From the NCBI GenBank assembly GCA_030765065.1, contig CM060975.1, forward strand, positions 262,765,816 through 262,829,815: a DNA stretch of 64,000 nt, read 5' to 3'. Positions 1 through 13,000 of the stretch are shown here, piece after piece. Position numbers and translations under genes: made by a program. Source of the DNA: Deroplatys truncata. Lineage: Eukaryota; Arthropoda; Insecta; Mantodea; Mantidae. The number at the start of each line of letters is the position of its first letter. The stretch's first letter is position 1. Under the pieces are notes generated by a model. It had not been told where the DNA came from and did no database searches. It was given only the letters and a program-made list of their open reading frames with translations.

Positions 1-554
1 ACCCATCAAAGGTTCTCTCAAACTTTTAAATTTTGTACTCGACGTTTTGTTTCAAATTAATTATAACCTAGGGCAATTTCAATTAAATGCAAAAAGTAAT
101 TGCATTCCCGTAAAACGATATTTATTTGTGGTTTGATGAGGTTTGCCGATAAAAATGGTTTAAAAGGTCCTGGCTAACTAAATTAGATAGCGCTTTAAAG
201 CGATTTATTCAACACAAAGTACGATAAAGGATCCCAATCAACACATTTCAAACGGTTTTATAAGTGCTTTAAACACAGAAAAGAAAGGGAAGGAAATCTA
301 ACTAAAAGATGAGATCAAAATAAGTAACAGAGGAAAAGGTAGACAAGAAACCTTGGCCAACTTTGATCTAAATCCGGATATTGAAATAAGAGTGTGGAAA
401 GTGCATTATTGTAGAATCGAGGAATAATTTGAAAAGACGAGACGTAGTCGAGTCCTATTTCTCGGCTTCTTTTAAAACTTCGTCTTCCATCCCCTATTTT
501 TAGTATCAGCGTTACTAATGTCGCTGTAATTATATGATGATCATTTTGGAAAAA
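1..554. other. Anonymous AT-rich DNA
   Basis: No coding, RNA or repeat signature that I can recognise. Short open frames here lack any family resemblance and have low-complexity AT-rich composition. Confidence 0.5.
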
Positions 555-557
555 CAA

Positions 558-1160
558 TTATATGCATTCCACCCCAAAAGTGGATACGGTGATTTCACCG
601 TAAATACGTGTTTTGAGGTACCCTGATTCAAAAAAAGGATTTTAGGAAAAGGTCCATGTATGTATGTCTATGTGTGTGTCTGTGAACAGCATAACTCAAA
701 AACGAAAGTCGAATAAATACCAAACTTGATATTAAAGTTCACTGTATCTCAAAGATGCGACACAAAGATATACAGAAAAATCCCCCACCCACAACTACCC
801 TTACGTGGTACATTTTTCTAAATTTCTTGTTTTCTCAAAAATGGCTCTAAACATTTTGATTAAAACACCAAACAGTAAAGATATTTACATAAAAAATAAA
901 TTGTATATCTTGGATTTTCTTGGAATGCCTTGTATACCTTGTGAACGTTAAGCAATAGAAGAAAACGCACTATACAAAATGAAGGTCTCTGTGAAATAAA
1001 AAGCAATTTATTTTCAAAAGTTTTTTTGTAGCAGAGGCCATTTCTGAAAAATTCGTTGTTAATGGTTCGAAATGCTCGATACTTTGTCATTCTTTTCAAG
1101 TCTTGTCGGGTTTCAGTTGTTTCTCGCGATTGCATGGAAAGAGTATGACCAGGCAATTCC
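558..1160 (+). repeat. Family A dispersed repeat, copy 1
   Basis: Shares the ordered landmarks of the repeat called family A here: a GCATTCCACCC-like start, a GATTTCACCG block, a TGTGTGTCTGTGAACAGCATA tract, AACTCAAAAACGAAAGTCG, TGCGACACAAAGAT, a CCCCCACCC block, CTCAAAAATGGCTCTAA, a TGTATATCTTGGATTTTC block and TTTCTCGCGATTGCATGGAA near its end. No protein is encoded. The same landmarks recur in the same order at many other places in the window, which is the evidence for a family. Moderately diverged from the palindrome-arm copies. Confidence 0.8.
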
Positions 1161-1668
1161 TCATATGTGTGAACTGACACCCCAATTGTAATGCTTGCAA
1201 TAGCTTGTGAAAATACCCTTGAGATCGTGAATATCCACGTTCACTGTGCACAAAACTATATTCACCAAGCTCCAAAGAAAGAAGTTAGATGACGCTAAAT
1301 TTCGAGCCCCGACAGACAGTTCAACTCGGTCACACCATTTATTGCCGAGAACTTCATGATAACCATGTACCTATTTTGTCCAATGAGATAGTGCACCATC
1401 GTATTGGAAATAATATTCATGTACCTTGATACATCTCAATAATCAACAGAGGGTTGGTTGTACGAAGCATGGAGCAGCAAAAGCACTAAGCCCACCTTTT
1501 TCTATTCAAAACATCTTTTGAGTTTCTCAGTAGTTTCTTCTCGTCAATATCGCAGCTAAAAGTGTTTCATCACTTATTTTTGACGATAATGTTCTTTGGG
1601 GCCACTTGCCGTTCATGTGATCATGGTGTAAAGTTGAGTTTCCGCCATTCCGTGCTGGTAACCTAACC
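1161..1668. other. Anonymous DNA before the Tc1 element
   Basis: No recognisable gene. Its right end is the TA dinucleotide into which the Tc1-like element at 1,671 inserted. Confidence 0.4.
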
Positions 1669-1670
1669 TA

Positions 1671-2896
1671 CACTATGTGATAAAGGTATACGGACACCCC
1701 CACAAACATACGTTTTTCATCTTAGGTGCATTGTCCTGCCACCTGCTGCCTGGTACTCATTACCTGCGACCTCAATAGTCATTAGACATCGTGAAACAGC
1801 AGAATGGGACGCTCCGTGGAACTCGCGGACTTCGAACGTGGTCAGGTGATTGGGTGTCACTTGTGTCAAAAGTCTGTACGCGAGATTTCTACACTCCTAA
1901 ACATCCCTAGGTACACTTTTTATGTGATAGTGAAGTGGAAACGTGATGGGACATGCACAGCACAAAAGCTTATAAGCCGACCTCACCTGTTGACTGACAG
2001 AGACCGCCGACATTTGAAGAGGGTCGTAAAGAGAAATAGGCAGACATCTATACAGACCATCACACAGGAATTCCAAACTGCATCAGGATCCACTCCAAGT
2101 ACTATGACAGTTAGGCGTGAGGTGAGAAACCTTGGATTCCATGGTCGAGCGACTGCTTATAAGCCACACATCACGCTTGGTGTAAGAAGCGTCAACATTT
2201 CACGATTGAACAGTGGCAAAATGTTGTGTGGAGTGACGAATCACGGTACACAATGTGACGATCCGATGGCAGGGTGTAGATATGGCGAATGCCCGGTGAA
2301 CGTCATCTGCTAGCGTGTGTAGTGCCAACAGTGAAATTCGGAGGTGGTGGTGGTATGGTGTGGTCGTGTTCTTCCTGGAGGGGGCTTGCACCCGTTGTTG
2401 TTTTGCGCGGCACGATCACAGCGCAGACCTACATTGATATTTTAAGCACCTTCTTGCTTCCCACTGTTGAAGAGCAATTCGGGGATGGCGATTGCATCTT
2501 TCAACACGATCGAGCACCTTTTTATACTGCACGGGCTGTGGCGGTGTGGTTACACGAAAATATCATCCCTACATCCCTGTAATGGATTGGCCTGCACAGA
2601 GTCCTGACTTGAATCCTATAGAACATCTTTGGGATGTTTTGGAACGCCGACTTCGTGCCAGGCCTCACCGACCTACATCGATACCTCTCCTCAGCTCCGC
2701 ACTCCGTGAAGAATGGGCTGCCATTCCCCAAAAAACCTTCCACCATCTGATTGAAAGTATGCCTGCGAGAGTGAACGCTGTCATCAAGGCTAAGGTGGGC
2801 CGACACCATATTGACTTCCAGCATTACCGATGGAGGGCGCCACGAACTTGTACGTCATTTTCAGCCAGGTGTCCGGATACTTTTGATCACTTGGTG
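1671..2896 (+). mobile_element. Tc1-like DNA transposon, decayed but with both ends
   Basis: A 1,226-bp element flanked by TA on both sides (1,669-1,670 and 2,897-2,898), the usual Tc1/mariner target duplication. The ends form imperfect terminal inverted repeats of about 30 bp: the left begins CACTATGTGATAAAGG and the complement of the right begins CACCAAGTGATCAAAAG, and both continue into GTATMCGGACACC. The interior holds one degraded transposase gene on the + strand. Confidence 0.9.
1804..2860 (+). pseudogene. Tc1-like transposase pseudogene (DD34E type)
   Basis: Encodes a cut-and-paste transposase in pieces. The N-terminal part (1,804 to about 2,170) has the paired helix-turn-helix layout of Tc1 transposases (MGRSVELADFERGQVIG, later REISTLLNIPRYTFY). 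The catalytic part follows in another frame: a WSDES motif near 2,235 (first Asp), FQHDRAP near 2,500 (second Asp) and PDLNPIEHLWD near 2,610 (Glu). A frameshift lies around 2,170-2,200, in-frame stops lie in the MW-R and V-I-W contexts near 2,252 and 2,279, and a further shift is near 2,570. The start at 1,804 is chosen because MGRSVEL matches the usual beginning of the family. It cannot make an active protein. Confidence 0.88.
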
Positions 2897-2898
2897 TA

Positions 2899-4470
2899 CC
2901 TACGTGTTTTGTCTTTTTTACTGCACCTATGTGCATGAACTATATTACATCTAACCTTTGATAGTTATTATTGCACGTGGTATATAATCAATTTTGTAAC
3001 TGAATTTTACGTTTAAATCTTGCCTGGGTGTTTTCCTTGTTTTACTAGTTAATATTTACTTACGATTTTATACATGCAGTATTTAAGTATGAGCTGCAAG
3101 TGACTTGTGTTTCGAAGCTCAACAACCAGGTATGTTAATCGATAGTCACTTTGCCACCAAGATTAATTTGGTGACTTGCTACTGCAACCACCTTGCGGAA
3201 CAGCTGTGAGTTAAATATTAGGTTTGTTTTATTGTAATGCTATTTCTATTAGTCATTGTTAAAAAAATAGTATACATTCACGTGCGTTAAGTGCATTGGA
3301 GAATCTCGGAACCCCTCCTCGTTCTACAAGGATGCACTTACCTCGCTTGTATAGCATTATACTATTTCCCACGATAATACGCAAAACCTTCATTTACCAT
3401 TGGTAGTTCTTGAAGTGAACTTTATGAACGCGTGAAGTAAGCAGGTATGCATATTTACAGTGGATGTTGGCCGGTTTAGATCGCCATGAAATTGTTATTT
3501 TATAACTGCTATGCCTTGAAATATTTACTCAATGTACATTTGTGCTATTGTAGAAAATTAGCTGAACTGACACGCATTCGCATCTTTGTTTTCGTCTGCT
3601 TGAAAAGCAAATCGAAGACGATAAAAAAATCTCTTAAAATATAAACGAACTTTTAACATCAGTAACATCTTACCTTACCATTTCATATGTGTTCTCCAAA
3701 TGTAAAATTTAAATTCTCCCAATTTTGTTTTCTTTATTTACGTCGCAACTTCAAAGTTTCCGCAACACATACTGCCACACAAGAAGTTCATGTTCTGTTA
3801 TAAATAAACATTTAAAAATATTTTAGTTTGCTCTGTTATCCACAGTTCACATTATTGACAAGAGGTGAATTTACCGCTTATACGTCACATTTAAGGTATC
3901 TAAGGCTGTCTGCTTACGCAACTGGGCTTCTAAGTGTAACTGATTTTCCCCCAATAACCAGAGCGTTTCCCTGATTTCCTTTTTTTTTCTTTCTTTCTTT
4001 GATGTGTTTCTTCTTACAATCACCCTCTTCGTACGTATTCTCATTAATACTCTTTTAGTACATTTTTTTCTTCTTACAGTAGAATTGAAAATACTGGATA
4101 TTTATTTTTCTTCCTCCACCCCAATTTCACGTTTTCTGACAATTACTCGTCTAATGTTCCAAAATGGTTTGACGGGGTAGGTAAAAAAGCGACGTTCCTA
4201 TCATAGGTCTCCCTATATCGTCCTTCCCTCTGACTTAGGAAAGATTGGTTGCTTCAGAGATCCCCTCTAAGTGGTCTCTCCCTCCAGTTCACATCAATTT
4301 TGTTTAGACAGTCCACAAGTTTCTTCACTCTAGTCTGTTAAATGCCTTTTTATGATACACAAATCTCATGTGCTTCACCTTTAAGTAGCATTCGCCGAGT
4401 GTACTCAACGCCCTGTGGTTTTCCGGGAAAATGTAAGCCATTTTGGGAATTTAATGTCCTACCGGAATGT
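2899..4470. other. Anonymous DNA
   Basis: About 1.5 kb with no recognisable gene or repeat. A T-rich stretch lies near 3,980-4,010. Confidence 0.4.
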
Positions 4471-4472
4471 TA

Positions 4473-4540
4473 CTCTGATAGCTCAATTGGTTAGAGAAGC
4501 GGCACAGAAAGTCGAGGATACGTGGTTCAAATCGAATTAT
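4473..4540 (+). repeat. tRNA-like sequence, probably a SINE head
   Basis: Contains an A-box-like segment (TAGCTCAATTGGTTAGAG, 4,479-4,496) and, 28 bp further on, a B-box-like GGTTCAAATCG (4,524-4,534), in the order and roughly the spacing of a polymerase III internal promoter. The acceptor and T stems do not pair convincingly, so this is not a functional tRNA gene. A tRNA-derived SINE head or tRNA pseudogene is the best reading. No 3' SINE boundary can be set. Confidence 0.5.
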
Positions 4541-4650
4541 GATAACGAATTTTTCAGTCTGATTCTATCTTTCCAACTTGAGCTTATACATGGAATGTGT
4601 AGAAGAAAAATTAATACTCCGTCTTTTGGTTTCATGCTCTAAACTTTTCC

Positions 4651-6730
4651 TCGACTAAAGCTTTACTCCATTTACAAGGGATATACTATGTTAATTTACA
4701 CTCTACTTTTATCCATAATATCCTGCTTTGTCATCCATGGTCATTGGAAATTAGGTGAAAGAATGGGACATAAGGCTGCTATGTGAAAGCATTATACAGT
4801 ACACGTTTTTGAAGGGGGATGGTAAAATAAATGTATAAGTGAAATTAATATTAACATGAAACTTCTTAATATGTACTATTAACTTCATATGCATGCAAGC
4901 AGAATACACATATACTGTACAGTAGTAGGTGCAGTAGTTCAATATAGACTTATACTTAATTTATGGACAATTAAAGCTACTTAGGCCGAAGGACTGAATC
5001 AGTTGTTTGTTTTTTGGTAGCAACACTACATTCATAGATAAAGTGTTCATATGCAATTACTGTGCACTTATTGTCATCACTAATGTTTCTTGATCTTATA
5101 TGACGTTGTTACTTCCAATGCAGTAAGTGGGAGGGTCCACAGATTCACCATCCGATTCTTCGGATTCCTGAGAACTACTTTTTCAACTGATGGTCTTTAA
5201 TTATTTCATAATTTTGCACACAACACACGGCAATATCAGCATCACAATTAACAAAATCATCAAAATTAATTCCATTTGAAACACGAACCCAGTCTGGTAC
5301 GTCGAAATCCACATCAATATCAAAATTTTCAGGCTCAGCCTCGGTTTTATCCTTTGTGTTGCCAGATTTTCGAAAGCACTTTCGTATTCTGTTTGACTTC
5401 AACTGATCCAAAAGCAGTCTTTATGAACTGCGTTGCCTGGATAAAAATAAATTAAATATCTATTATCCATGTACTGTATTGTATTTTCACTGGTCCATGT
5501 ATAGAAGACAAAAACTGTACTGTAATTTAATTTATAGATCTATTCTAAAAATGTTAATGAGGTTCAGAAGGCAATTACAGGGAATATTATATGCAGTGTA
5601 TGTGTAAATAGTACCCTAATCTACAATGCGATTATTAGATTTGCTAGCAACACGTCCCGCAATAATGATGCAGTCAGCAAACCAACAATCACCTGGCCAC
5701 ACCATATACGAAAAGTTTCCTGACGAATGTTTGGTCTTTATAATGTGTAAGTATGACAAATGACTCTGCGGGGGATAAAAATAATAGCCTAAAATGCGAA
5801 AACGTGAAAGTGGGGTAACATTTCGTGCAAAATCAAAAAAGTGCACAATATACAGCGTATAAGTGCAAAAACCGTAGATGTGAGAAACATATAAATGCAG
5901 TTTCACTGTAGTGCTTTCCTCCAGTATAATGAAGATATCTTGGAGGTTGAACGTGTAGAAAACTCTGTAGAAAAATATGTGAGCCTTGCAGAGATTGACA
6001 GGCGTTAAGTGGTGGTGTTTGAGTAGTGTTAAACATCACAGAAATGCATGCGCAACTAGGAGGAAGGCAAAGGGGGAGAACGCACTTTAGCAGAAGGGGC
6101 CAATTCCCGGAGAGTGAGTGACAGAGACGTTACTGAGATGCGACTTCAGGTACTACAAAAACCCGTCCCCAGGAAACCTTGGCGTCATCAGATAATCACA
6201 TTTCAGGATTTTGAAGACAGCCCTGCGAGGACTTTATTTCGAGTTTGAAACAAGAAGCTGGAATTGTCCTTTGCTGGTTAACACATTTTGAGGAAGTGTT
6301 TCTCTGGTGCTAGTAAAGGCTACCACACTCGCGGCGTAAGTGAATACAACTAAAAGACTATATGAGAAGGATGGGCCTTTCTATCAGGCTGTAAATCCTG
6401 CAATAATAAGCGTATAAATTACGAGTGTTGCATAAAATGACCTTCTCTCCTCACTCTTCTACAAACTTTTCCTACCAAAGCTCATTCTTTTGTGCACTTA
6501 TTGTTAATCGATGTAAACCTTCATTACATATTTACATGTTCGTTGTAGGCATAAGGAGATTAAGTAGGCTAAGGGGATATTTGGGCTTCTAAATCGGAGT
6601 TTATCTGATTGCTTTAAAATTCCATGCTTATTGCATGATCGTGAGAAAAAACGAATAGCGACTTACCACTTGAAAATAGGTTAGGTATTTGAAACTTCAA
6701 ACGAATAACAAAGAATATCTCTGTTAAAAG
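4651..6730. other. Mostly anonymous DNA
   Basis: No gene recognised apart from the doubtful fragment at 5,175-5,411. Nothing else in this stretch matches the other repeats of the window. Confidence 0.4.
5175..5411 (-). pseudogene. Unrecognised 78-residue ORF, possibly a transposase tail
   Basis: An open frame whose C-terminal half is acidic and contains FDDFVNCDADIAVCCVQNYE. An acidic tail with a phrase of the type 'NxDxDVxV...' followed by a short D/E-rich end is seen in pogo/Tigger (CENP-B-like) transposases, so a remnant of such an element is possible. This rests on weak pattern memory only. The upstream DDE domain is not visible. Confidence 0.2.
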
Positions 6731-6744
6731 CACAAACATTTTGA

Positions 6745-6761
6745 CACAAAGAGGTGTGTGT

Positions 6762-6805
<44 letters not shown>

Positions 6806-6890
6806 ATGGGGGGGGTGGGGTCTCGAAATGTGTTTTACTGATGAAATCTCCGTATCGAATTTTTGGATTAGAATATTGTGACCTTATTCA
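6745..6890 (-). repeat. Family A fragment with (TG)n tract
   Basis: On the minus strand this matches the beginning of family A: TCGATACGGAGATTTC, then an 'AAAACACATTTCGAGA' block, then the CA/TG tract. On the + strand the tract is a (TG)n microsatellite at 6,754-6,804. The remainder of the family is missing. Confidence 0.6.
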
Positions 6891-7200
6891 GCTTTTCTCT
6901 CAGTTCTCACTGTCACTGTTTCCTTTTCATTTAGTTCGCCTTCACTGAGAATTCACCTTCACTTCACTAGGATAAACTAGTTCAATTCTCTCGCTTCACT
7001 TCTTCTTTCGAGAGGTAGCTTCTTCTTTCGGAGTCAAAAGCAAAACCTCAAAAAAACCGTCTCTCCGTTTTAGCAATCTCTGAACGTTACAATAGCCGTC
7101 ATAAGCTTGCTCGGAGAATCCCTCTTGATGAGCATCGGAAAGCAGTCGCTTACTCGCTCCCACACTGACTCAGCTCCACTCGGTCGCACCCGACTCGCAA

Positions 7201-7503
7201 CAATAATATAATAATTATAATAATAGTTTTATTTATGGACGCTCTTCGGCTGCTGTGGCGCTTAGCATCTCATTCTATATTGGGGTGAAAGACCGATAAT
7301 TTTGCTCAGGCCTCTCTATCAGGCTTGAGGTTCTTTTACGTGCCGTAAATCTACGACACGGGACAACCGGCTTTGCTTCTCTTTCGAAGGAAGCCATGCT
7401 AAGGAAGTTTACGCCCGAAAAAATCCATCGCCCTCCGCAGGGTTTGAACCCGCAACCTCGGGAACCGGAAGGTACCATGGTACTCCTAGACTACAAAGGA
7501 CAC
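7201..7503 (-). mobile_element. tRNA-derived SINE with target-site duplication
   Basis: A 303-bp SINE on the minus strand. Its head (complement of about 7,440-7,503) has a degenerate A-box and a clear B-box, GGGTTCAAACCC (complement of 7,439-7,450). The body runs through AGATTTACGGCACGT and TCGGTCTTTCACCCC. It ends in a short AT repeat (AATAAAACTATTATTATAAT). A 12-bp direct repeat CCCGACTCGCAA flanks it at 7,189-7,200 and 7,504-7,515, a typical target-site duplication. A related copy is split by the LTR element (14.6 and 19.4 kb). Confidence 0.85.
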
Positions 7504-7515
7504 CCCGACTCGCAA

Positions 7516-9470
7516 GCCGACACGCACTGAGCCAGTGCCCGCAAGAGCGCTCGCTTAAATGGGTAGTGGAATCTTCCAGAGAGATTCTCGAACGTTCTAG
7601 AAGTATTTCGATACACTTTCTGGAAAAGGGAGAGAAGCTTCTTGTTATCTCCCGATATCGCGCCCGGTGTTTACGCTGGTAAGTGGCCGTTTTCTTGTTT
7701 ACTCCGATCGCTCGGCGCCAACTCTCGCTAACCTTGGACATAGCCGCTGCGTCACAATATGTACTTCCTCTGCTTACTGCAGGTACTCGTATGTCGTATA
7801 AATGAAGTGTAAATCAATATAATACAACCCTCGTAGTTGTTTTATCTTTGGCTACATAGTATCTTAGTAGTGGCATGAGTGAGTTATATTTATGTTGCTA
7901 TGGTGATTGGATTCAGATTCGGAAGGAATTGCTCAAAGAATTGCCTGTGGATTAATTTTCTCTAACATCACTTCGCATTTCAAGTCCCTTAATATTTCAT
8001 ATTTATTTAGCACCTTGTCGTATGTCTTTCTTACACACTTGAATAAAATATTTTCAAACTTCAGTATTATATATCAACGCTATATTATACCAGAAAGCAA
8101 CGCGGATGTCTACTAGCACACCTTAGGGTAAAGCAAGCAATTGTAAGACTGAATAAGACAACAGCTAAGCTCTAATTTATGTCTTGAAGAGAAGGGACAA
8201 GCTAGATTCTACGAAGATATACGTACATGGTAGTCAACCGAGTGTTACAAATATTTCAAACAATATGCGTTTAATGGTTTGCTGGGCCCCACATTAGCAC
8301 TTATGGGGAGCATTTTTCGCCTATCTCGAATAAAATTTCCACTTTACTCTTAAACCTTTTTCGTTGCATCTCCTGTGAATATGTTGTACTGAACATTCAT
8401 CCAGCTTTTATGAAAAATTGTTTTTAAGTTTGTATCTAATATGTTATCGGTTTGAATTTCTCAGAAAATTTTGCATTTACTTCTAGTAACATTTAAATGC
8501 ATGATATACACAAGTGGTGTAAGCTATTATGTTACTGTTCTTGTACGTTTCTGCAAAAAGTATGCTAATATGGCACAAAAAACAAGAATTAAAGTTCAGT
8601 ACAAATTTTGCACGTATTCAACCGTAGCCGGTACACTTTTTACTATTTTTTAATTTGGATAGTTTGATCCATGAATTTCAAACGATAATATAAAGCTATT
8701 TTTATTATTGTTTTTAAAATCCTGTGCAATTGACTTAGTGGTAAGCTTACCGCAAAGTTGAAGCCTTTTAGCCGAGCTGTTTTAAAATGCAAAGCTTATT
8801 TAGAAAAATGTTTTCATAAATACGTTTTAAAAGCTCAGATCGGGGTTCTTCCAAGATTTTTTTCCTATAGAAATTTTCATACTGTGTTTTAAGGCATTCG
8901 TGATGGATTTAGCTCTGCCAATTGATTTAAAAAAAAAGAAAAATTTCGACTACATTAATGGGCAGGAAATCCCTGCCATACAGGACCTTGAGAATAAATG
9001 AAAGAATTTAACTTTACAGCAGGCTGGAAGCCAACACAAGAGGAGGAAGACAAATTAGCTTAATTCATAAATCGGAATAGCAAAATTTGCAAACTACATT
9101 TTGAGCAGCCTTTTAATACATCATACCTTCACAAGCTCGTATTTCTCTGTTGGATGTTGAGTGGACAGTGGATGTTGTCAGTATACAAGAAGGAAACCAC
9201 AGAACTCGCCCAGCCCTTAGGTGTCATGCGATCCAAGACAGATCTTCAGGGATACAAGGCGACCTCTCTAAGCAATTAGCCTTGCATCAGAGATTACCCC
9301 AGTACTCGTTGGAACATTGGTTACACGAAATCCTAATTTACAGACTGAGGCAAAGGAGGGACTGGGTGAACAAAATACCTCGATATCCCGGCCTGCAACA
9401 CCGGGAGTCAAATAGAAGGAAACAGACTCAGGTTTATCAACTAAGGATAAGACTCTAGAGAATACAGCTG
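7516..9470. other. Anonymous DNA
   Basis: No recognised gene. The short open frames show no family motif. Confidence 0.4.
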
Positions 9471-9489
9471 GGGAATAGTCGAACAATCA

Positions 9490-10060
9490 GACCTGGTTAA
9501 GATTAAACGCTTAACAGGGGCTCAAAGAAACGTCTTAAGGAACGGAGACTTAAGAAAGGAAAAATAACGGTTCCTTCAACAAGAATGGAGGGCAAAGCAC
9601 GGAATTCCATTCAAGTCCTCCAAAATATCCAAAACAAACTCCCTCAAAATCTACTGGGAGTAAAAGATCCAGAGAGGACAGGAACCTGGATACCTCGAGC
9701 TCAGGAGAGAAACTGCCTTCGAAGAAACTTAGACAGGAAATACGGAAAAAGAACTATACTATACACCCAGAAACTGTGGCCCCGACTCTTCGAATGGCGG
9801 TAGTTCAGCAGGGATATCCGTTGTGTTCAAATAACACAACTCTAAGTAGTTCTTTTTAAAAGATTGGGGAAGGTATATGACCCCAATTAGGAAAAAATCT
9901 ATCTTGATAAAGGAGCAGCCATCTTCGTCTGGGGGGTAGAGACAACTTAATGGCTTGAGGAAATGTACCCAAGAAATCCCCGTTGTGGTTGACATTGATG
10001 AAAAGTCCCTGAAAGCCCTGCAAACACATGGCCTGAAGGTATCTCATGGATTTTCACAGG
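9490..10060 (+). pseudogene. LINE ORF1 relic
   Basis: Read with frameshifts, the + strand contains KRLTGAQRNVLRNGDLRK (about 9,500), then RMAVVQQGYP (about 9,790) and GAAIFV near 9,915. I associate such phrases with the first ORF of insect LINEs of the I/R1 group, which precedes the endonuclease/RT ORF. It lies directly upstream of and in line with the endonuclease relic. Stops and shifts are frequent. The start is unknown. Confidence 0.45.
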
Positions 10061-10099
10061 TAAATGTTTCGGTGATAAAAATATTAAAGATGACAGCAA

Positions 10100-13000
10100 G
10101 GTGGAAACTGAAAGTGTTGCAGATAAGCCTTCAACACAGTAAATGGGGATCAGCCGCGCTGCAAAGACTGCTGCTGAAGGAGCAGAGGACGTGGAACCTG
10201 ATGCAAGAGTCTTATGTAGTTAGGGAAGAGTATCAGATTTATGGATGACTGGAGATAAAATAACTTATGCCGGAAATGAACAGAAACACAGAACGTGCAT
10301 ACATGTAAGGAATGAGGTTTCATGCATACCAATGGTAAAGTTTTGTTCAAGGGATTTGGTGACCATTCGGCTCAACGTATGGAAGGTAGCACCAGGGAGT
10401 TTGCCTTGGCCTCAGCATACCTTCCTTATACGCATAGTTCTCCTCCTCCGCACGAAGTAAGAGAACTGGTTAACAGCTGTGAAGGGCTGAATGAACAACT
10501 TTTGGTGGGGTGTGATGCGAATGCTTACAACTTGGTGTGGGGGAGCAGACAAGCAAACATCAGAGGCGAGTGTTAGTTGAACAAAGGAGACATTCAACAA
10601 AATATACCCAACAATTTCTGGGCCAGGAGGCCATCTTCCGCAATGCAATAAGGCCGGAAGCCATTGACATTTTATTTGGGACAAATTCGATGGGAGACCA
10701 TGTGAAACTCTGAAATGTGTCAAAAGAACCATCTCTTTCTGATCACATGTACATTATGTTTTAAATTTGTATGTATTGAGATACACATATATAAATATAT
10801 ATATATATATATCAATACATACAAATTTAATATATATATATATATATGATAAAAACTAACCCTAATCTATAGGAATCCCAGGAAAATGCCCTGGGCCTCA
10901 TATAGAACAAATCTTACTCGATATATAAATGAAAGGAAGAGTTCATCTAGAAAAATGGTAGTTATAGAGGATGTAGCTGATCAGCTTTGGACAGCTATCA
11001 TTACCTCGTATCTGCGAGATAATTGTCCTATTAAAAGGAAAACTACCAACAGGAATTTGTCCTGGTGGAACAATGACCTAGAAGAGAAAAGGAAACAGAT
11101 AAAAATGTTCAATAAAGCAAAAAGAACTAGAAAATGGGTAGAACATTGGAATGTCCTGGGCGAATATAATAGAGCAACCAGAATGGTAAATCAGCTTCCT
11201 GTGAGCATTTTGTGAGGGAGTAGATGATCTTCCTGCAAGAGCCTGACTCCAAAAGATCCTTGCCAAGGGGCCAACAAATCCAGGAGTTACTGTACATCAG
11301 GGAATACACCAGATCAGCATATGATACGCCGAAAGTGCTCCTCGATGCTCATTTTCTGTAATACACTGAAAAGAGAATGTAGACTAATCTAGAGACAGCC
11401 TAGGGAGTTGTCTTGTGGCATCGAGACAAAAATATTGGGAAGTAGCTAAGCAGTATGTTGATTTTCAGAATATCCTGTGGGATTTGGGTTCTCTTCAATC
11501 GTATAAGCCGCGGGGTTTGGACGAAATATTTCTAGTTCTACTCAGCAAGCGGGAATTGAACTAAGCTGATATTTGTGCAGGCTCTTTAGAGCAAGTCTGG
11601 CTACAGGACATATTTCAAGTTCGTGAATGTAGTCTTCATCCCGAAGCCGGGGAAACTTGATTATACCACGGCCAAATGTGTAAGACCAATTAGTCTAACG
11701 TTTTTTCTATTAAAGATGTTAGAAAAAGTGATTGGTAGACATATAAGGGAAGTGAGGTTAACAGTGGGCTCACCTCGCAAAAACAAACGTGCCTATCAGA
11801 AAGGAAAGTCATGTGAGACTGACTGCCCTTCATCGCTTGTTGGGAAGGTAGAAAGGGAACTATACTTAAAAGAGCGTGCTCTAGCAATATTTTTATATAT
11901 CGAAGGGGCTTTCAACAATACGATTTTCGAAGCTACGGAAAGGTATGGTGTAGATACCACTCTGTGTAGATGGATTGAGACAATGCTAAAAAGCCGCAGA
12001 ATTGTGGCTACCATCTTAGGGTCTTAGTTTGGTAGTCAGTGTCATAAAAAGATGTCCATATGGGGAGTTTTATTCCCGTTATTGTGAATCCTCGTGGTTA
12101 ATGACCTCATTGAGGAGTTAAATAGCAACTGGTTATATTGTCAAGGGCAAGCAGATAACTTGATCATTCTGGTTCTAGGCAAATATGAAAACACCGTTAA
12201 AATACTGGCACAATGTGCTTTAAATATTGTACGGAGGTGGTGCCAAAAACGATCTTGGAGTCAACCCCAAGGAGGTTATGATGGTACCATTTACGAAGAT
12301 CCCAGAAACGTACTGGTAGGTTAAATTATTTGGTGAAATGCTGCCGTGAAAGGGTAGGTGAGGTACCTGGAACTAATACTAGATTCTGGACTCGCTTGGA
12401 ATCCTGGCCTTAAAGCAACATGTACCAAAACTAAAGTGGCACTAACGAGTACTAAAAGAGGCTGCGGTAGAACCTAGGGTTTAAGCCCCAAATGCATTTA
12501 ACGGATTTATACCACCATAGTGAGGCCATAGTTTCCTGTGGTTCACGGTCCGGTGGAAAAAGACTGAGCAGGTAGAAGCTTTCAAGGAACTGGGGAAGGT
12601 ACAGAGATTAGCCTATAGTCATAACCGGTTGAATTGACAGCACACCTACAGCCTAAATGGAAACTATGCTTAGTTTGACTCCGTTGCATCTATGGGTTGA
12701 AATGGAGGAAATAGCTGGAGCATATAGATTAAAGACTGGGGTCAACTGGAAACTTATGGCATATCTGGGACGTCATACCAGAATATTGCTTGACGTGAAG
12801 TTAAATCCAGTTGCAGGAATGCCTTGAGACTTTATGAAGCCGTTTCACTGCTTTAATAAGTCCTTCGATGTTATAACTGAAGGTAGAGAGCATTGGAAGG
12901 CTAATGAACAACACCGATCAACGGACATTGTATGTTTCACTGACGGATCCCAAAACAAAAGTTGGAATAGGAGCTGGTGTATATGGAAAGCTGGAGAAGT

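Noticed and set aside
1661-1670. Telomere-like CCTAACCT before the first Tc1 element
   Set aside because: Only two imperfect repeats of the insect-type motif; far too short to mean an interstitial telomere.
4473-4540. A functional tRNA gene
   Set aside because: A- and B-box-like parts exist but acceptor and T stems do not pair and no convincing anticodon arm forms.
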